Positions 52,818 to 61,414 of a stretch of DNA of 64,000 nt are shown piece by piece. The stretch is taken from positions 1 to 64,000 of the forward strand of contig NZ_FNRO01000028.1 in the NCBI RefSeq assembly GCF_900107745.1, in the 5' to 3' direction. Every line of letters begins with the position of its first letter. Within the stretch, counting starts at the first letter, position 1. Source of the stretch: Variovorax sp. YR216. Lineage in GTDB: Bacteria > Pseudomonadota > Gammaproteobacteria > Burkholderiales > Burkholderiaceae_C. Below the pieces are notes generated by a model. It searched no databases, was not told the DNA's origin, and was given only the letters and a program-made list of their open reading frames with translations. Both the position numbers and the translations under genes were made by a program.

Positions 52818-53969
52818 ATGTTCAGTCGATTGATCCGCGCGGCCGCGCTCGCGGCCGCCGGCCTGGCCGCCGCCGGAGCGCATGCACAAGGGGAGCCGAT
52901 CCGCATTGGCGCGGTGCTTTCCGCTACAGGGCCGGTGGGCTTCATTGGCGATCCCCAGCAAAAGACTCTCGAATTGCACGTCAAGCAGCTCAACGAGCAG
53001 GGCGGCGTGCTGGGTCGCAAGATCGCGCTCACCGTGTACGACGACCAGTCGGACCCCAACAACGCCAACACGTTCGCGAAGCGGCTCATCGAATCCGACA
53101 AGGTCGATGTGCTTCTGGGTGGCACCGTGTCGCCGCCGGCACTCGCGATGGTGCCCTATGCAGAACGTGCGGGCGTGCCTTTTGTCTCGACGGGCGGTAG
53201 CTTGTCGCTGGTCGATCCCGTGAAGAAATGGGTCTTCAAGACCCCGCATTCGGACCGCATGGTGGCGGAGCGCATCCTTCAGGACATGAAGGAGCGCGGT
53301 ATCCAGCGGATCGCGATGCTGACGGAAACCAGCGGCTTCGGGCAATCCGGCAAGAAGGAAGTGAACGCTGCCGCCGGTAAGTTCGGCATCACGGTGGTCG
53401 GCGAGGAGACCTACGGCGCGAAGGACACGGACATCACGCCGCAGCTCACGCGGCTGCGCAACCTGAAGGACACGCAGGCCATGCTGATCTTCTGCGGTGC
53501 GGGCACCAGCCCGGCGGTGGCGATCAAGAACTACGCGCAGATGGGAATGAAGCTGCCGGTGTACATGCCGCATGCGGCGGTGAACCGGGAGTTCATCAAG
53601 CTCGGCGGCCCGGCGACCGAGGGCGTTCGCATGCCGACCACGGGCTTCGTCGTGCCAGACGCACTGCCCGGAAGCGATCCGCAGAAGAAGCCGTCGCTGG
53701 ACTACTACCGAACCTACAAGGAAGCCTACAAGGCTGACGCGTCGCCGTTCGGCGGCAACATCGCCGACGCCCTGGCGATCGCCGTCGACGCGATCCAGCG
53801 CGCCGGCGGGACGGACCGAGCGAAGGTGCGCGATGCGATCGAGGCCACGAAGGGCCTGGTCGGGCTGAACGGCATCTTCACCATGTCCAGCTCCGACCAC
53901 AATGGGCTGAAGCCGGAATCGTTGCGCATCGTCGAAGTGCGCAACGGCCGGTTCGAGCTCGTGAAGTAG
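52818..53969 (+). CDS. ABC transporter substrate-binding protein, branched-chain amino acid type (LivK-like)
   Basis: A 383-residue periplasmic receptor. The signal peptide spans residues 1-24 (ending AHA-Q). The Leu/Ile/Val-binding-like fold starts EPIRIGAVLSATGPVGFIG and includes LDYYRTYKEAYK near the C-terminus. Such receptors for Liv-type importers also bind aromatic or other carboxylic acids, and no ligand is implied by the family name. It lies 26 bases after the dehydrogenase gene and starts the livKHMGF set, so the transporter belongs to the catabolic operon. Confidence 0.9.
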   Translation: MFSRLIRAAALAAAGLAAAGAHAQGEPIRIGAVLSATGPVGFIGDPQQKTLELHVKQLNEQGGVLGRKIALTVYDDQSDPNNANTFAKRLIESDKVDVLLGGTVSPPALAMVPYAERAGVPFVSTGGSLSLVDPVKKWVFKTPHSDRMVAERILQDMKERGIQRIAMLTETSGFGQSGKKEVNAAAGKFGITVVGEETYGAKDTDITPQLTRLRNLKDTQAMLIFCGAGTSPAVAIKNYAQMGMKLPVYMPHAAVNREFIKLGGPATEGVRMPTTGFVVPDALPGSDPQKKPSLDYYRTYKEAYKADASPFGGNIADALAIAVDAIQRAGGTDRAKVRDAIEATKGLVGLNGIFTMSSSDHNGLKPESLRIVEVRNGRFELVK

Positions 53970-53982
53970 ACCGGGAGCTCCC

Positions 53983-54858
53983 ATGGCCTCCGAACTGCTG
54001 CAGTTCCTTTTCTCCGGCCTGACCGTTGGCGCGATGTACGCACTCGCGGCCCTGGGCTATGCGTTGATCTACAACGCCAGTCACATCGTGAACTTCGCGC
54101 AGGGCGAATTCATCATGCTCGGCGCAATGACCGCGTCCGCGCTGACGGAGGCGGGCATCGGCCTGCCGATGGCGATTGCTCTAGCGATCGTGGTGTCGGT
54201 GGTCGCGGGGATGGGCATGGAGCGACTGGCCATCCGGCCTGCGCGTGGCGCGCCGCTGGTCACGCTCCTGATCGTCACGCTGGGCGTCGCACTCGTGATT
54301 CGCGGTGCGGTGCAAGTCGCGCTCGGCAAGGGCAATCACACGCTGGCCGCGTTCTCAGGTGATGCGCCGATCCGCGTGGGCGGTGCGACGCTTGTCCCGC
54401 AAAGCCTCTGGGTGTTCGGTGTCACGCTGCTGGTCGTCATGGCGCTCGCCTGGTACTTCGGCCGCACGGTGTCCGGCAAGGCGATGCTGGCGACTTCGCA
54501 CAATCGCCTCGCGGCGGAATTGGTGGGCGTGAGCACGAACCGCGTGCTGCTGGCCTCGTTCGCGCTGTCGGGCGCGCTCGGTGCCATCGGTGGTGTCATC
54601 ACCGCGCCGATCACCTTCACGAGCTACGACGCCGGCGTCGTGCTGGGCCTCAAGGGCTTCGCCGCCGCCGCGCTGGGCGGCATCGGCAGCGGGCCGGGCG
54701 CCATCGCGGGCGGTCTCGCGTTGGGAGTGATGGAGGCCATGGCGGCCGGCTATGTTTCGGCCGCCTACAAGGACGCCGTTGCATTCGTGCTGATCCTGCT
54801 GGTGCTGATGTTCATGCCGCGCGGCCTCTTCGGCGCAAGAGTCACGGAGCGCGTATGA
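53983..54858 (+). CDS. livH: Branched-chain-type ABC transporter permease (LivH-like)
   Basis: A 291-residue inner-membrane permease with about eight hydrophobic segments. The start FLFSGLTVGAMYALAALGYALIYNASHIVNFAQGEFIMLGA is distinctive of LivH. The EAA-like loop TSHNRLAAELVGVSTNRV precedes helices 6-7. It pairs with the LivM-like permease, whose start overlaps its stop by 4 bases (ATGA). Confidence 0.93.
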   Translation: MASELLQFLFSGLTVGAMYALAALGYALIYNASHIVNFAQGEFIMLGAMTASALTEAGIGLPMAIALAIVVSVVAGMGMERLAIRPARGAPLVTLLIVTLGVALVIRGAVQVALGKGNHTLAAFSGDAPIRVGGATLVPQSLWVFGVTLLVVMALAWYFGRTVSGKAMLATSHNRLAAELVGVSTNRVLLASFALSGALGAIGGVITAPITFTSYDAGVVLGLKGFAAAALGGIGSGPGAIAGGLALGVMEAMAAGYVSAAYKDAVAFVLILLVLMFMPRGLFGARVTERV

Positions 54859-55868
54859 CACTGCAATCCCGTCGCGCCGGCCTCGGCGTTCTTGCCGTCG
54901 TGCTGCTCGCGTTCCCGTGGTTCGGGCCGGACAGCTTTGCGTACGACCTTGCGATCCGCATCGCGATCAACGCGGTCGTGGTGATCGGATTGAACCTGCT
55001 GTTCGGATACGCGGGCCAGATCAGTCTCGGGCATGCGGCCTTCTTCGGATTCGGCGCCTACGCTTCGGCGATCCTGACCACGCACTTCGACTGGTCGCCG
55101 CTCGCGGCATTGGTGGCAGGCGCCGCGGCGACGGGCGCGCTGGCCTTCGTGATCGCGCGGCCGATCCTGCGGCTGTCGGGACACCACCTGGCGATGGCGA
55201 CCCTCTCGCTCGGGCTCATCGCGACCATCGTCTTCAACAACGAAACCCGCTGGACGGGCGGCTCCGACGGCATGGCGGTCGCGCCACTTGCGGCTTTCGG
55301 CTTCACTCTTTCGGGCGAGCCTGCGTGGTACGTGCTGGTGGCGGTGTTGCTGATCATCGTGACCTGGGGCGCACTCAACCTGGTGCAGTCGCCCGCCGGT
55401 CGCGCGCTGCAGGCCATCCGCGGCTCGGAGGTCGCCGCCCGCATCGTCGGCATCGACGCGGCGCGCTTCAAGACGCGCGTGTTCGTGTTGTCGGCCGTTG
55501 TTGCGAGCTTGATGGGCAGCCTCATGGCCCACTATGTGGGCTTTCTTACGCCCGCCGCGGCGGGGCTCGGGCGTTCGGTGGAGTTCGTGATGATGGTGGT
55601 CCTCGGCGGAACGGCATCGGTGTTCGGCTCCATCGTCGGGGCGGGCATCGTCACGCTGCTGCCGCAGTTGCTGCACGCCTTCGAGTCGTGGGAGACGCTG
55701 CTGCTCGGCGTCATCCTGACCGGGGCCATGATCTTCATGCGCGCTGGCATCGTGCCTTCGCTGCAAGCGGCTTTCGCGGGCCGCGTTGCCGGCGCGGCGC
55801 GGGCCAAGCAGAGCGAGGCCCCCGAGGAATCAGGCTCGGCCTGCGGCGCTCGGGGGAGCCAGGCATGA
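54855..55868 (+). CDS. livM: Branched-chain-type ABC transporter permease (LivM-like)
   Basis: A 337-residue permease with the LivM-specific text LNLLFGYAGQISLGHAAFFGFGAYASAIL and the EAA-like loop AIRGSEVAARIVGIDAARFK. It has about nine hydrophobic segments. A polar C-terminal tail of roughly 30 residues (AARAKQSEAPEES) follows the last helix. It overlaps both neighbours by 4 bases (ATGA), which fits coupled synthesis of the importer subunits. Confidence 0.93.
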   Translation: MTLQSRRAGLGVLAVVLLAFPWFGPDSFAYDLAIRIAINAVVVIGLNLLFGYAGQISLGHAAFFGFGAYASAILTTHFDWSPLAALVAGAAATGALAFVIARPILRLSGHHLAMATLSLGLIATIVFNNETRWTGGSDGMAVAPLAAFGFTLSGEPAWYVLVAVLLIIVTWGALNLVQSPAGRALQAIRGSEVAARIVGIDAARFKTRVFVLSAVVASLMGSLMAHYVGFLTPAAAGLGRSVEFVMMVVLGGTASVFGSIVGAGIVTLLPQLLHAFESWETLLLGVILTGAMIFMRAGIVPSLQAAFAGRVAGAARAKQSEAPEESGSACGARGSQA

Positions 55869-56626
55869 ACGCGCTCAACGTGAAAGGACTGTCGAAATCC
55901 TTCGGTGGGGTGAAGGCCATCCAGGACCTCTGCTTCGATGTCCATCCCGGCACGGTCCACGCCATCATCGGCCCCAACGGTGCAGGCAAGACGACCCTGA
56001 TCAACCTGGTGACAGGGATCTACGCACCTGACAGCGGCAGCATCGAGCTCTTCGGCCAGCGCGTCGAAGGTTGCACGCCGGAGCGCCTCGCCGTGCAGGG
56101 ACTGAGTCGGACGTTCCAGAACCTGCAGGTCTGCATGAACATGAGTGCGGTCGACAACGTGGTGATCGGTGCGCACCTGTCACTGGCGTCGGGTCTGCTC
56201 GGCGGCATGCTGCGGCTGCCTTCGATGCGACGAGCGGATGCCGCATGCCGCGAGCGGGCGCTCGATCTCATGGAGTTCACCGGTGTCGCACAGTACGCGC
56301 GCTCGCAGGCCAGCCAGTTGCCCTACGGTGCGCTCAAGCGGCTGGAGATTGCACGTGCGCTCGCGGCATCGCCGCGACTGCTGCTCATGGACGAGCCGGC
56401 CGCCGGGTTGAACCACACGGAGACCGCAGAGATCGAGTTGCTCATCCGCCGCATCGCGGAAAGGGGAACGACGGTCGTGCTTGTCGAGCATGACATGAAG
56501 CTCATCATGGGCGCGTCGGATCGCATCTTGGTGCTCCACTATGGCCAGCGATTGGCATTGGGAACGACCGAAGAGATCCGCAACCATCCCGATGTGATCT
56601 CTGCCTACCTGGGAGCGGCCGCATGA
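55865..56626 (+). CDS. livG: ABC transporter ATP-binding protein (LivG-like)
   Basis: A 253-residue ATPase with Walker A GPNGAGKTT (about 38-46), the LivG-type signature QLPYGALKRLEIARAL, Walker B LLLMDEPAAGLN and the switch His in VLVEHDMKLIM. The ATG at 55865 is inside the LivM stop; the longer open frame upstream is the LivM shadow. LivG proteins work as heterodimers with LivF, encoded next with a 4-base overlap. Confidence 0.94.
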   Translation: MNALNVKGLSKSFGGVKAIQDLCFDVHPGTVHAIIGPNGAGKTTLINLVTGIYAPDSGSIELFGQRVEGCTPERLAVQGLSRTFQNLQVCMNMSAVDNVVIGAHLSLASGLLGGMLRLPSMRRADAACRERALDLMEFTGVAQYARSQASQLPYGALKRLEIARALAASPRLLLMDEPAAGLNHTETAEIELLIRRIAERGTTVVLVEHDMKLIMGASDRILVLHYGQRLALGTTEEIRNHPDVISAYLGAAA

Positions 56627-57336
56627 ACAGCCTTCTCGAAGTCCGCGGCCTCGCCAGCCACTACGGCCGCATCCAGGCGCTGCACGGTATCGAGCTCGAA
56701 GTGCGCAAGGGCGAGCTCGTCGCGCTGGTCGGCGCCAACGGCGCGGGCAAGACGAGCCTGCTGCGCTGCATTTCCGGCGTGCAACCTGTCTCCGGCGGAG
56801 CCTTGCGCTTCGACGGCCGCGAGATCGTGCGCCAATCAGCCGCCGGGCGGGTTCGCCAGGGCATCTGCCAGGTGCCGGAAGGCCGGCAGGTGTTCGGCCC
56901 GATGAGCGTGGAAGACAACCTGCGCCTCGGAGCCTTCGTGCGCCAGGACACTGCCGGCATCCGCGGCGATCTCGCGGAGATGTATGCGCTGTTCCCGATC
57001 CTCGGCGAGTTCCGCCATCGCGCGGCGGGCACGCTCTCCGGCGGCCAGCAGCAGATGCTCGCGATGGCGCGTGCGCTCATGGGCCGGCCGCGCCTCCTGT
57101 TGCTGGACGAGCCCTCGATGGGCCTCGCACCGCTGATCGTCGAGGAGATCTTCGGTGTGATCCGGCGCCTGCGAGAGCAGGGCATGACCACGCTGCTCGT
57201 CGAGCAGAATGCGCAGGCGGCGCTTTCGATCGCCGACCGGGGCTATGTGATCGAGACCGGTCGCGTGACACTGTCGGGTGACGGCCGCGCGCTGCTGGCC
57301 GACCCGGCGGTGCAGTCCGCCTACCTCGGCATGTGA
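56623..57336 (+). CDS. livF: ABC transporter ATP-binding protein (LivF-like)
   Basis: A 237-residue ATPase with Walker A GANGAGKTS, the Q-loop in ICQVPEGRQVFGPMSVEDNL, signature LSGGQQQMLAMARALM, Walker B LLLDEPSMGLAP and switch LLVEQNAQAAL. The QVPEGR-VFGPMSV-DNL block is distinctive of LivF. It completes the LivKHMGF importer and is followed at 18 bases by the LDI-like gene. Confidence 0.94.
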   Translation: MNSLLEVRGLASHYGRIQALHGIELEVRKGELVALVGANGAGKTSLLRCISGVQPVSGGALRFDGREIVRQSAAGRVRQGICQVPEGRQVFGPMSVEDNLRLGAFVRQDTAGIRGDLAEMYALFPILGEFRHRAAGTLSGGQQQMLAMARALMGRPRLLLLDEPSMGLAPLIVEEIFGVIRRLREQGMTTLLVEQNAQAALSIADRGYVIETGRVTLSGDGRALLADPAVQSAYLGM

Positions 57337-57354
57337 CGCGAAGAAGGAGACACC

Positions 57355-58899
57355 ATGAACGCGCTCGCCATTCCCGAAACGCTCACCGACCGGCAGGCCG
57401 GTCACCTGAGGCACTTCGCCAATCTCTCGCGCCAGCCGGTGAATGACTGGTCGCTGATGCAGGGCCGCGGCGCCGGGCAGGATGACTTCGGCGGTTACCG
57501 TTTCCAGCTCGCCTACATGGCCTACGCGCTGGCCCTCGCCCACCGGCACCGCTTGCCGGCTGCACCGGGTGCCTTCAGGCCGGTGTTCGAGCGGCTCATG
57601 GACAAGATGCTGCTGCCAGAAGTCTGGATGTACTGGGCGCGCGTGGGGCGTGGCGGCAGCATCTTCAATGCGCACCTGTCGCACAACTACACCGAGGACT
57701 GGAACCCGGTCGGCCGCGACAACATCATGTACAGCGCCTACGTGCAGTCGATGGCGTTGCTGTATCACTACCTGTTCGACGATGCGCGCTATGCCGCGCC
57801 TGGTGCACTGACGTTCAAGTACTGGTCGTACTTCTGGGGCGGCGGGGAGCGACGCTTCGAGTACGACGAGAACAGTCTCAACGAGCACATCTACTGGCAG
57901 ATGGTCGAGAGCGGCTACCTAGGCGTGGCCTGCGAACCCAATTGCGTCTTCCAGATCTGCAACCAGCCGGCGATCCTCGGCTTTCGCATGCATGACCTCG
58001 TCACCGGCGGCTCGACTGCGGCCGAGGTGACCGCGGCCTACCAGCAGGCCTGGGCGCAGTTCGGCCACGTGGGGGACAACGGGCACTTCCACATCATGAT
58101 GTCGCAGGACACGAAGACGGTGCGCCCGAATCTGGGCAAGGCGGTGTGGGTGGACGCGTGGTGCGGCACGCTGATGAACATGTGGAACCGCGACTTCGTG
58201 CACACGCATTACCCGGCCCAGATGCGCGACTGGCTGGTGGCCGGACGCGATGGGGCGCTGTCCGTCCGGTCGTCCGTGAGACCCGAGGTCATGGGACAGA
58301 AGATCGTCAACGACGACTCCGACTTCGCCTGGGCCGCTACTTGGGCGTCGGAGATGGGCGATGCCGACACGCTGGCCGGCCTGCTGTCGCATGCGGACCG
58401 GTACATGCAGCCGACATGGCGGGACGATGGACTCTACTTCCCGCGCAACGACACGCTCGAAGACGCCGAAGGCAACCGGACGCTGGTCGAGCCGATGGCC
58501 GGCAACGTACTGCTGGCCTATGCGTCACTCAACGTGCCCGACGGGCTCTGGCGGCTCTACAACGAGCCTTGGGACGCGGCGCACTTCAGCCAGCCCGCAC
58601 TGGTCCGCGTCGACGATGGCATCGATGTGCTGCAGGCGCGATTCGACGCGGACGCGCGGCAACTCCGGTTTGCATTGCGGCGCTCGTCGATGGGGCCGTC
58701 CGAGTCTGGGGTGGTCATTGGCAGGCTCTCCGCGCGGGGACGGTGGGTGCTGAGCTGCGATGGCGTGGTGGTGGCGCGAGGCTCCGCGGGCCGCATCGAT
58801 TCGTCGAACGGCTTCGTCATCCGGCCGGTCGATGAAGGAATCGAAATCCTGATCGCGCAGGCCGACCCGGCGAGCTTCGTGATGCAGTTCGAGTCGTAG
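57355..58899 (+). CDS. Linalool dehydratase/isomerase (LDI)-like protein
   Basis: A 514-residue protein whose first 400 residues read as an (alpha/alpha)6-barrel of the LDI family. Cys193 and Cys202 (GVACEPNCVFQICNQ) align with the LDI catalytic pair Cys171/Cys180, where LDI reads C-E-P-D-N-Y-F-V-Q-C. NIMYSAY at 123-129 aligns with LDI NIMYKGH, but the catalytic His is Tyr129 here. The N-terminal Asp/Tyr pair is not clearly present. An extra beta-rich region (about 415-514) is absent from LDI. It closes an operon with a BAL-like lyase, two dehydrogenases and a Liv importer. The reaction is unknown. Confidence 0.65.
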   Translation: MNALAIPETLTDRQAGHLRHFANLSRQPVNDWSLMQGRGAGQDDFGGYRFQLAYMAYALALAHRHRLPAAPGAFRPVFERLMDKMLLPEVWMYWARVGRGGSIFNAHLSHNYTEDWNPVGRDNIMYSAYVQSMALLYHYLFDDARYAAPGALTFKYWSYFWGGGERRFEYDENSLNEHIYWQMVESGYLGVACEPNCVFQICNQPAILGFRMHDLVTGGSTAAEVTAAYQQAWAQFGHVGDNGHFHIMMSQDTKTVRPNLGKAVWVDAWCGTLMNMWNRDFVHTHYPAQMRDWLVAGRDGALSVRSSVRPEVMGQKIVNDDSDFAWAATWASEMGDADTLAGLLSHADRYMQPTWRDDGLYFPRNDTLEDAEGNRTLVEPMAGNVLLAYASLNVPDGLWRLYNEPWDAAHFSQPALVRVDDGIDVLQARFDADARQLRFALRRSSMGPSESGVVIGRLSARGRWVLSCDGVVVARGSAGRIDSSNGFVIRPVDEGIEILIAQADPASFVMQFES

Positions 58900-58905
58900 G
58901 GCGCG

Positions 58906-59256
58906 TCATCCTTGTCCTTGCGGCGCGAATCCCCGAAGCGGTTTGAGGAAGACGATCCGCCGGGGCCCTGACAGCAACTCCGGCAGCGCGGCCTCTAACG
59001 GCTGGCGGTAGGGCTTGGCGAGGTGGCGCGACAGGAACTCCTCGCGCGTGCACGCCCAGGTCTCGTAGTTGACGATCAGGTTGGGGTCATCGAGATCCTC
59101 GTGAGCCCACGTGTTGATGAAGTCGGGCTCCGCTGACATGGCCTCGAGCACCTCGAACATCATCTCGCGCATGCGCTCTCGCGCCTCGGGCTTCACCGGC
59201 AGGTAGACGATGAAGGAAACACGGGCCGTGGATGTGGAAGCGGCGGGATCGTTCAT
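58906..59256 (-). CDS. Antibiotic biosynthesis monooxygenase (ABM/YgiN)-like protein
   Basis: A 116-residue protein with a short N-terminal extension and one ABM ferredoxin-like domain: VSFIVYLPVKPEARERM, EPDFINTWAHEDLDDPN, YETWACTREEFLSRHLA. Such proteins act as quinol monooxygenases or heme-degrading-type enzymes; the true reaction is unclear. ATG follows GAGGTGA. It ends 7 bases from the convergent LDI-like gene and precedes, on its own strand, nothing further; the hydrolase at 59287 is 30 bases upstream, so they form one operon. Confidence 0.82.
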   Translation of the reverse strand: MNDPAASTSTARVSFIVYLPVKPEARERMREMMFEVLEAMSAEPDFINTWAHEDLDDPNLIVNYETWACTREEFLSRHLAKPYRQPLEAALPELLSGPRRIVFLKPLRGFAPQGQG

Positions 59257-59286
59257 GAGTCACCTCGCATCGGATTGATTGAACAC

Positions 59287-60219
59287 TCACGGGGCGCTGC
59301 TGTTCAGGAAGCGTGTCAGCGCATCCATCGTCTGTTGTGGCGCCTCTTCCATCAGCCAGTGTCCTGAGCCCGGTACGACGACCCCTTCGACGTGCGTAGC
59401 GACCAGGCGTGCCTGCGTGATCAGGAATTGGCCGGAAGCTTTCTCGCCGCCGAGCACCAGCATTGGCATCGGCAACGGGGTCTTCGCGAACTCGGCGAAG
59501 TCCTGGGCGTCCTGCTCGAAAGCCTGGAAGTACTTGAAGGTCGCGCGCATCGCACCGGGTTGCGCGTACTGCCTTGTGTAGTAGCGCCGATCGGTCTCGG
59601 AGACCGAATGCTTGGGATCTGCCGCGAAATCGTTCCAGAAGTGTTCGAGATAGATGCGTTCACGACCCCTCACGAGTTTCTCCGGCGTTTCGCCGTAGAA
59701 GTTGAAATGCCATTTGTCGCGCAATAGCCAGACCTTCTGCCAGTCGCCCACCCCGGGCAGGAAGGCATCCATCAGTGCAATGCTCTCGACCTCGTCGGGG
59801 TACTGCGACGCATAGGCGTAAGCAACCATCAGACCGATGTCGTGGCCCACGAGCTTGACGCGCTTGAAGCCGAGCGAAGCCACCAACGCATGGATGTCCT
59901 GCGCCAAAGTCTTCTTGTCGTAGCCCGAATCCGGCTGCGAGGAGTCGCCTGCCCCGCGCAAGTCGGGTGCAATCACGGTGCGTGTCGTGGCAAGGCGCGG
60001 TATGAGCGGCAGCCACATGTGGCTCGTCTCAGCATAGCCATGCAAGAGCACGACGGGCGTATCAGGCCCCTGGCCCGCTTCGAGGTAGTGCAGCTTGACG
60101 CCGTTGGCCTCCGCGACGTGGTTGGCAACGACGAGGGATTCATCGGGTGATCGTGCGGGTGCCGATGCGGAGGCCATGCAGATCAGAACCGAAAGTAGCG
60201 CAGCAATAGGAGCTTTCAT
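59287..60219 (-). CDS. Exported Asp-nucleophile alpha/beta hydrolase (epoxide hydrolase/dehalogenase-like)
   Basis: A 310-residue protein with a signal peptide (1-22, ending ASA-PA) and an alpha/beta hydrolase domain. The nucleophile is Asp127 (LVGHDIGLMVAY), as in epoxide hydrolases and haloalkane/haloacid dehalogenases, not Ser. HGYAETSHMW supplies the oxyanion strand, and GSGHWLMEEAP the His. Tyr residues in the cap (FYGETPEK, FKYFQAF) fit an epoxide hydrolase. Secretion is unusual for this class. It is transcribed with the ABM gene and is divergent from a catalase-family gene. Confidence 0.85.
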   Translation of the reverse strand: MKAPIAALLSVLICMASASAPARSPDESLVVANHVAEANGVKLHYLEAGQGPDTPVVLLHGYAETSHMWLPLIPRLATTRTVIAPDLRGAGDSSQPDSGYDKKTLAQDIHALVASLGFKRVKLVGHDIGLMVAYAYASQYPDEVESIALMDAFLPGVGDWQKVWLLRDKWHFNFYGETPEKLVRGRERIYLEHFWNDFAADPKHSVSETDRRYYTRQYAQPGAMRATFKYFQAFEQDAQDFAEFAKTPLPMPMLVLGGEKASGQFLITQARLVATHVEGVVVPGSGHWLMEEAPQQTMDALTRFLNSSAP

Positions 60220-60429
60220 GGGTTGCCTGGACCTGGGAGTTGAATCGGCAACCATGGTCGGCCCTCGCGCCCACAGCTTCTATCGAGAAAGGCGCAGCGT
60301 TGGATCGATCCGATCACGGACTGCCGACAGACTTGCAAGGCGCAAGTCACGACAAAACGCAGCAGTCGTGAGCAATATCCTTTGTCTATCCCGGGACAGA
60401 CTCGTGCCATCCAGTTCAGGAGGTACGCA

Positions 60430-61401
60430 ATGGGCAGTTCGACGATTCACGATGACCCGCCTGCTGGCGAGCGCGGCGTTGCTACTCCGGCGTCGATCGT
60501 CGACGCGCTCAAGGCTGTCGCGGGCAATCCAAGAGCGGCGCGCGCGAGTTTCGCCAAGGGTGTTTGCGTGCGGGGAACCTACACGCCTTCGGCGGAGGCT
60601 GGGCAGGTCACCCGCTCCCTGAACTTCACCCGATCGGCGCGTGTCGTGGCGCGCTTCTCGGTGGGCGGAGGCAACCCTTCGGTCGCGGACACCAACAAGG
60701 CTGTGCTGCGGGGCTTCAGCTTCCGGCTCGAAGGCGACGGGACGAGCACCGACATCCTCACCGAGAACGCACCGGTGCATTTCGCCAAGTCCCTGGAGCA
60801 GATGCTCGGGTTTCTCAATGCGCGCGTTCCGCGTGCGGATGGCACGCCGGACCCGGAGAAGGTCAAGGCTTTCTCCGCCGCCAATCCCGAGACGCTGAAC
60901 CAGGCGAACTTCGTTGCTGCCAGGCCGCTCCCCGGCAGCTTTGCAGGGACCAACTATTGGGGAGTTCATTCGTTTCCGGCGACGAACGCCGCGGGACAGA
61001 CCCGCTTTATCAAGTTCAAGGTGATTCCGGCCGATGCGGAGGTCACGCTTACCGACGATGAAGCGAAGCAGAAGCCGGCCGACTTTCTCCCTCTGGATCT
61101 CGAAAGCCGAATCACGGAGGGGCGGGCTGCGTTTCATGTGATGGCCCTGCTGGATCGGCCCGGCGATCCGACGATGGATGTCACGGTCCGTTGGCCGGAT
61201 GAAGACACTCGCGAAGCGATTCGGCTGGGCACGATCGAGATCACCGCAGTGGAGCCGAGCGAGTCGTGCGACGCGATCTTCTTCAACCCTGCGAATCTTG
61301 CCGAGGGGATCAGCCATCCGCCGGATGAGATCTTTGCTGCGCGGGAGACGACATACAGGATCTCCCTGGCAAGACGTCGCAGAGAGCAAGCCGCAGGGTA
61401 G
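60430..61401 (+). CDS. Catalase-family (SrpA-like) protein lacking the distal His
   Basis: A 323-residue protein of the small catalase-related peroxidase family. The strong ribosome site AGGAGG precedes ATG 60430. It shows RASFAKGVCVRGTYTPSAEA near 38-57, LRGFSFRLEG and the C-terminal FAARETTYRISLARRR, where family members have the proximal haem Tyr. The distal His of the usual R-x-x-H-A-K-G motif is Phe41 here, so classical catalase or peroxidase chemistry is doubtful. It may bind haem for another role. A small cupin gene follows at 13 bases. Confidence 0.82.
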   Translation: MGSSTIHDDPPAGERGVATPASIVDALKAVAGNPRAARASFAKGVCVRGTYTPSAEAGQVTRSLNFTRSARVVARFSVGGGNPSVADTNKAVLRGFSFRLEGDGTSTDILTENAPVHFAKSLEQMLGFLNARVPRADGTPDPEKVKAFSAANPETLNQANFVAARPLPGSFAGTNYWGVHSFPATNAAGQTRFIKFKVIPADAEVTLTDDEAKQKPADFLPLDLESRITEGRAAFHVMALLDRPGDPTMDVTVRWPDEDTREAIRLGTIEITAVEPSESCDAIFFNPANLAEGISHPPDEIFAARETTYRISLARRRREQAAG

Positions 61402-61414
61402 GCGGGATCCTGCC

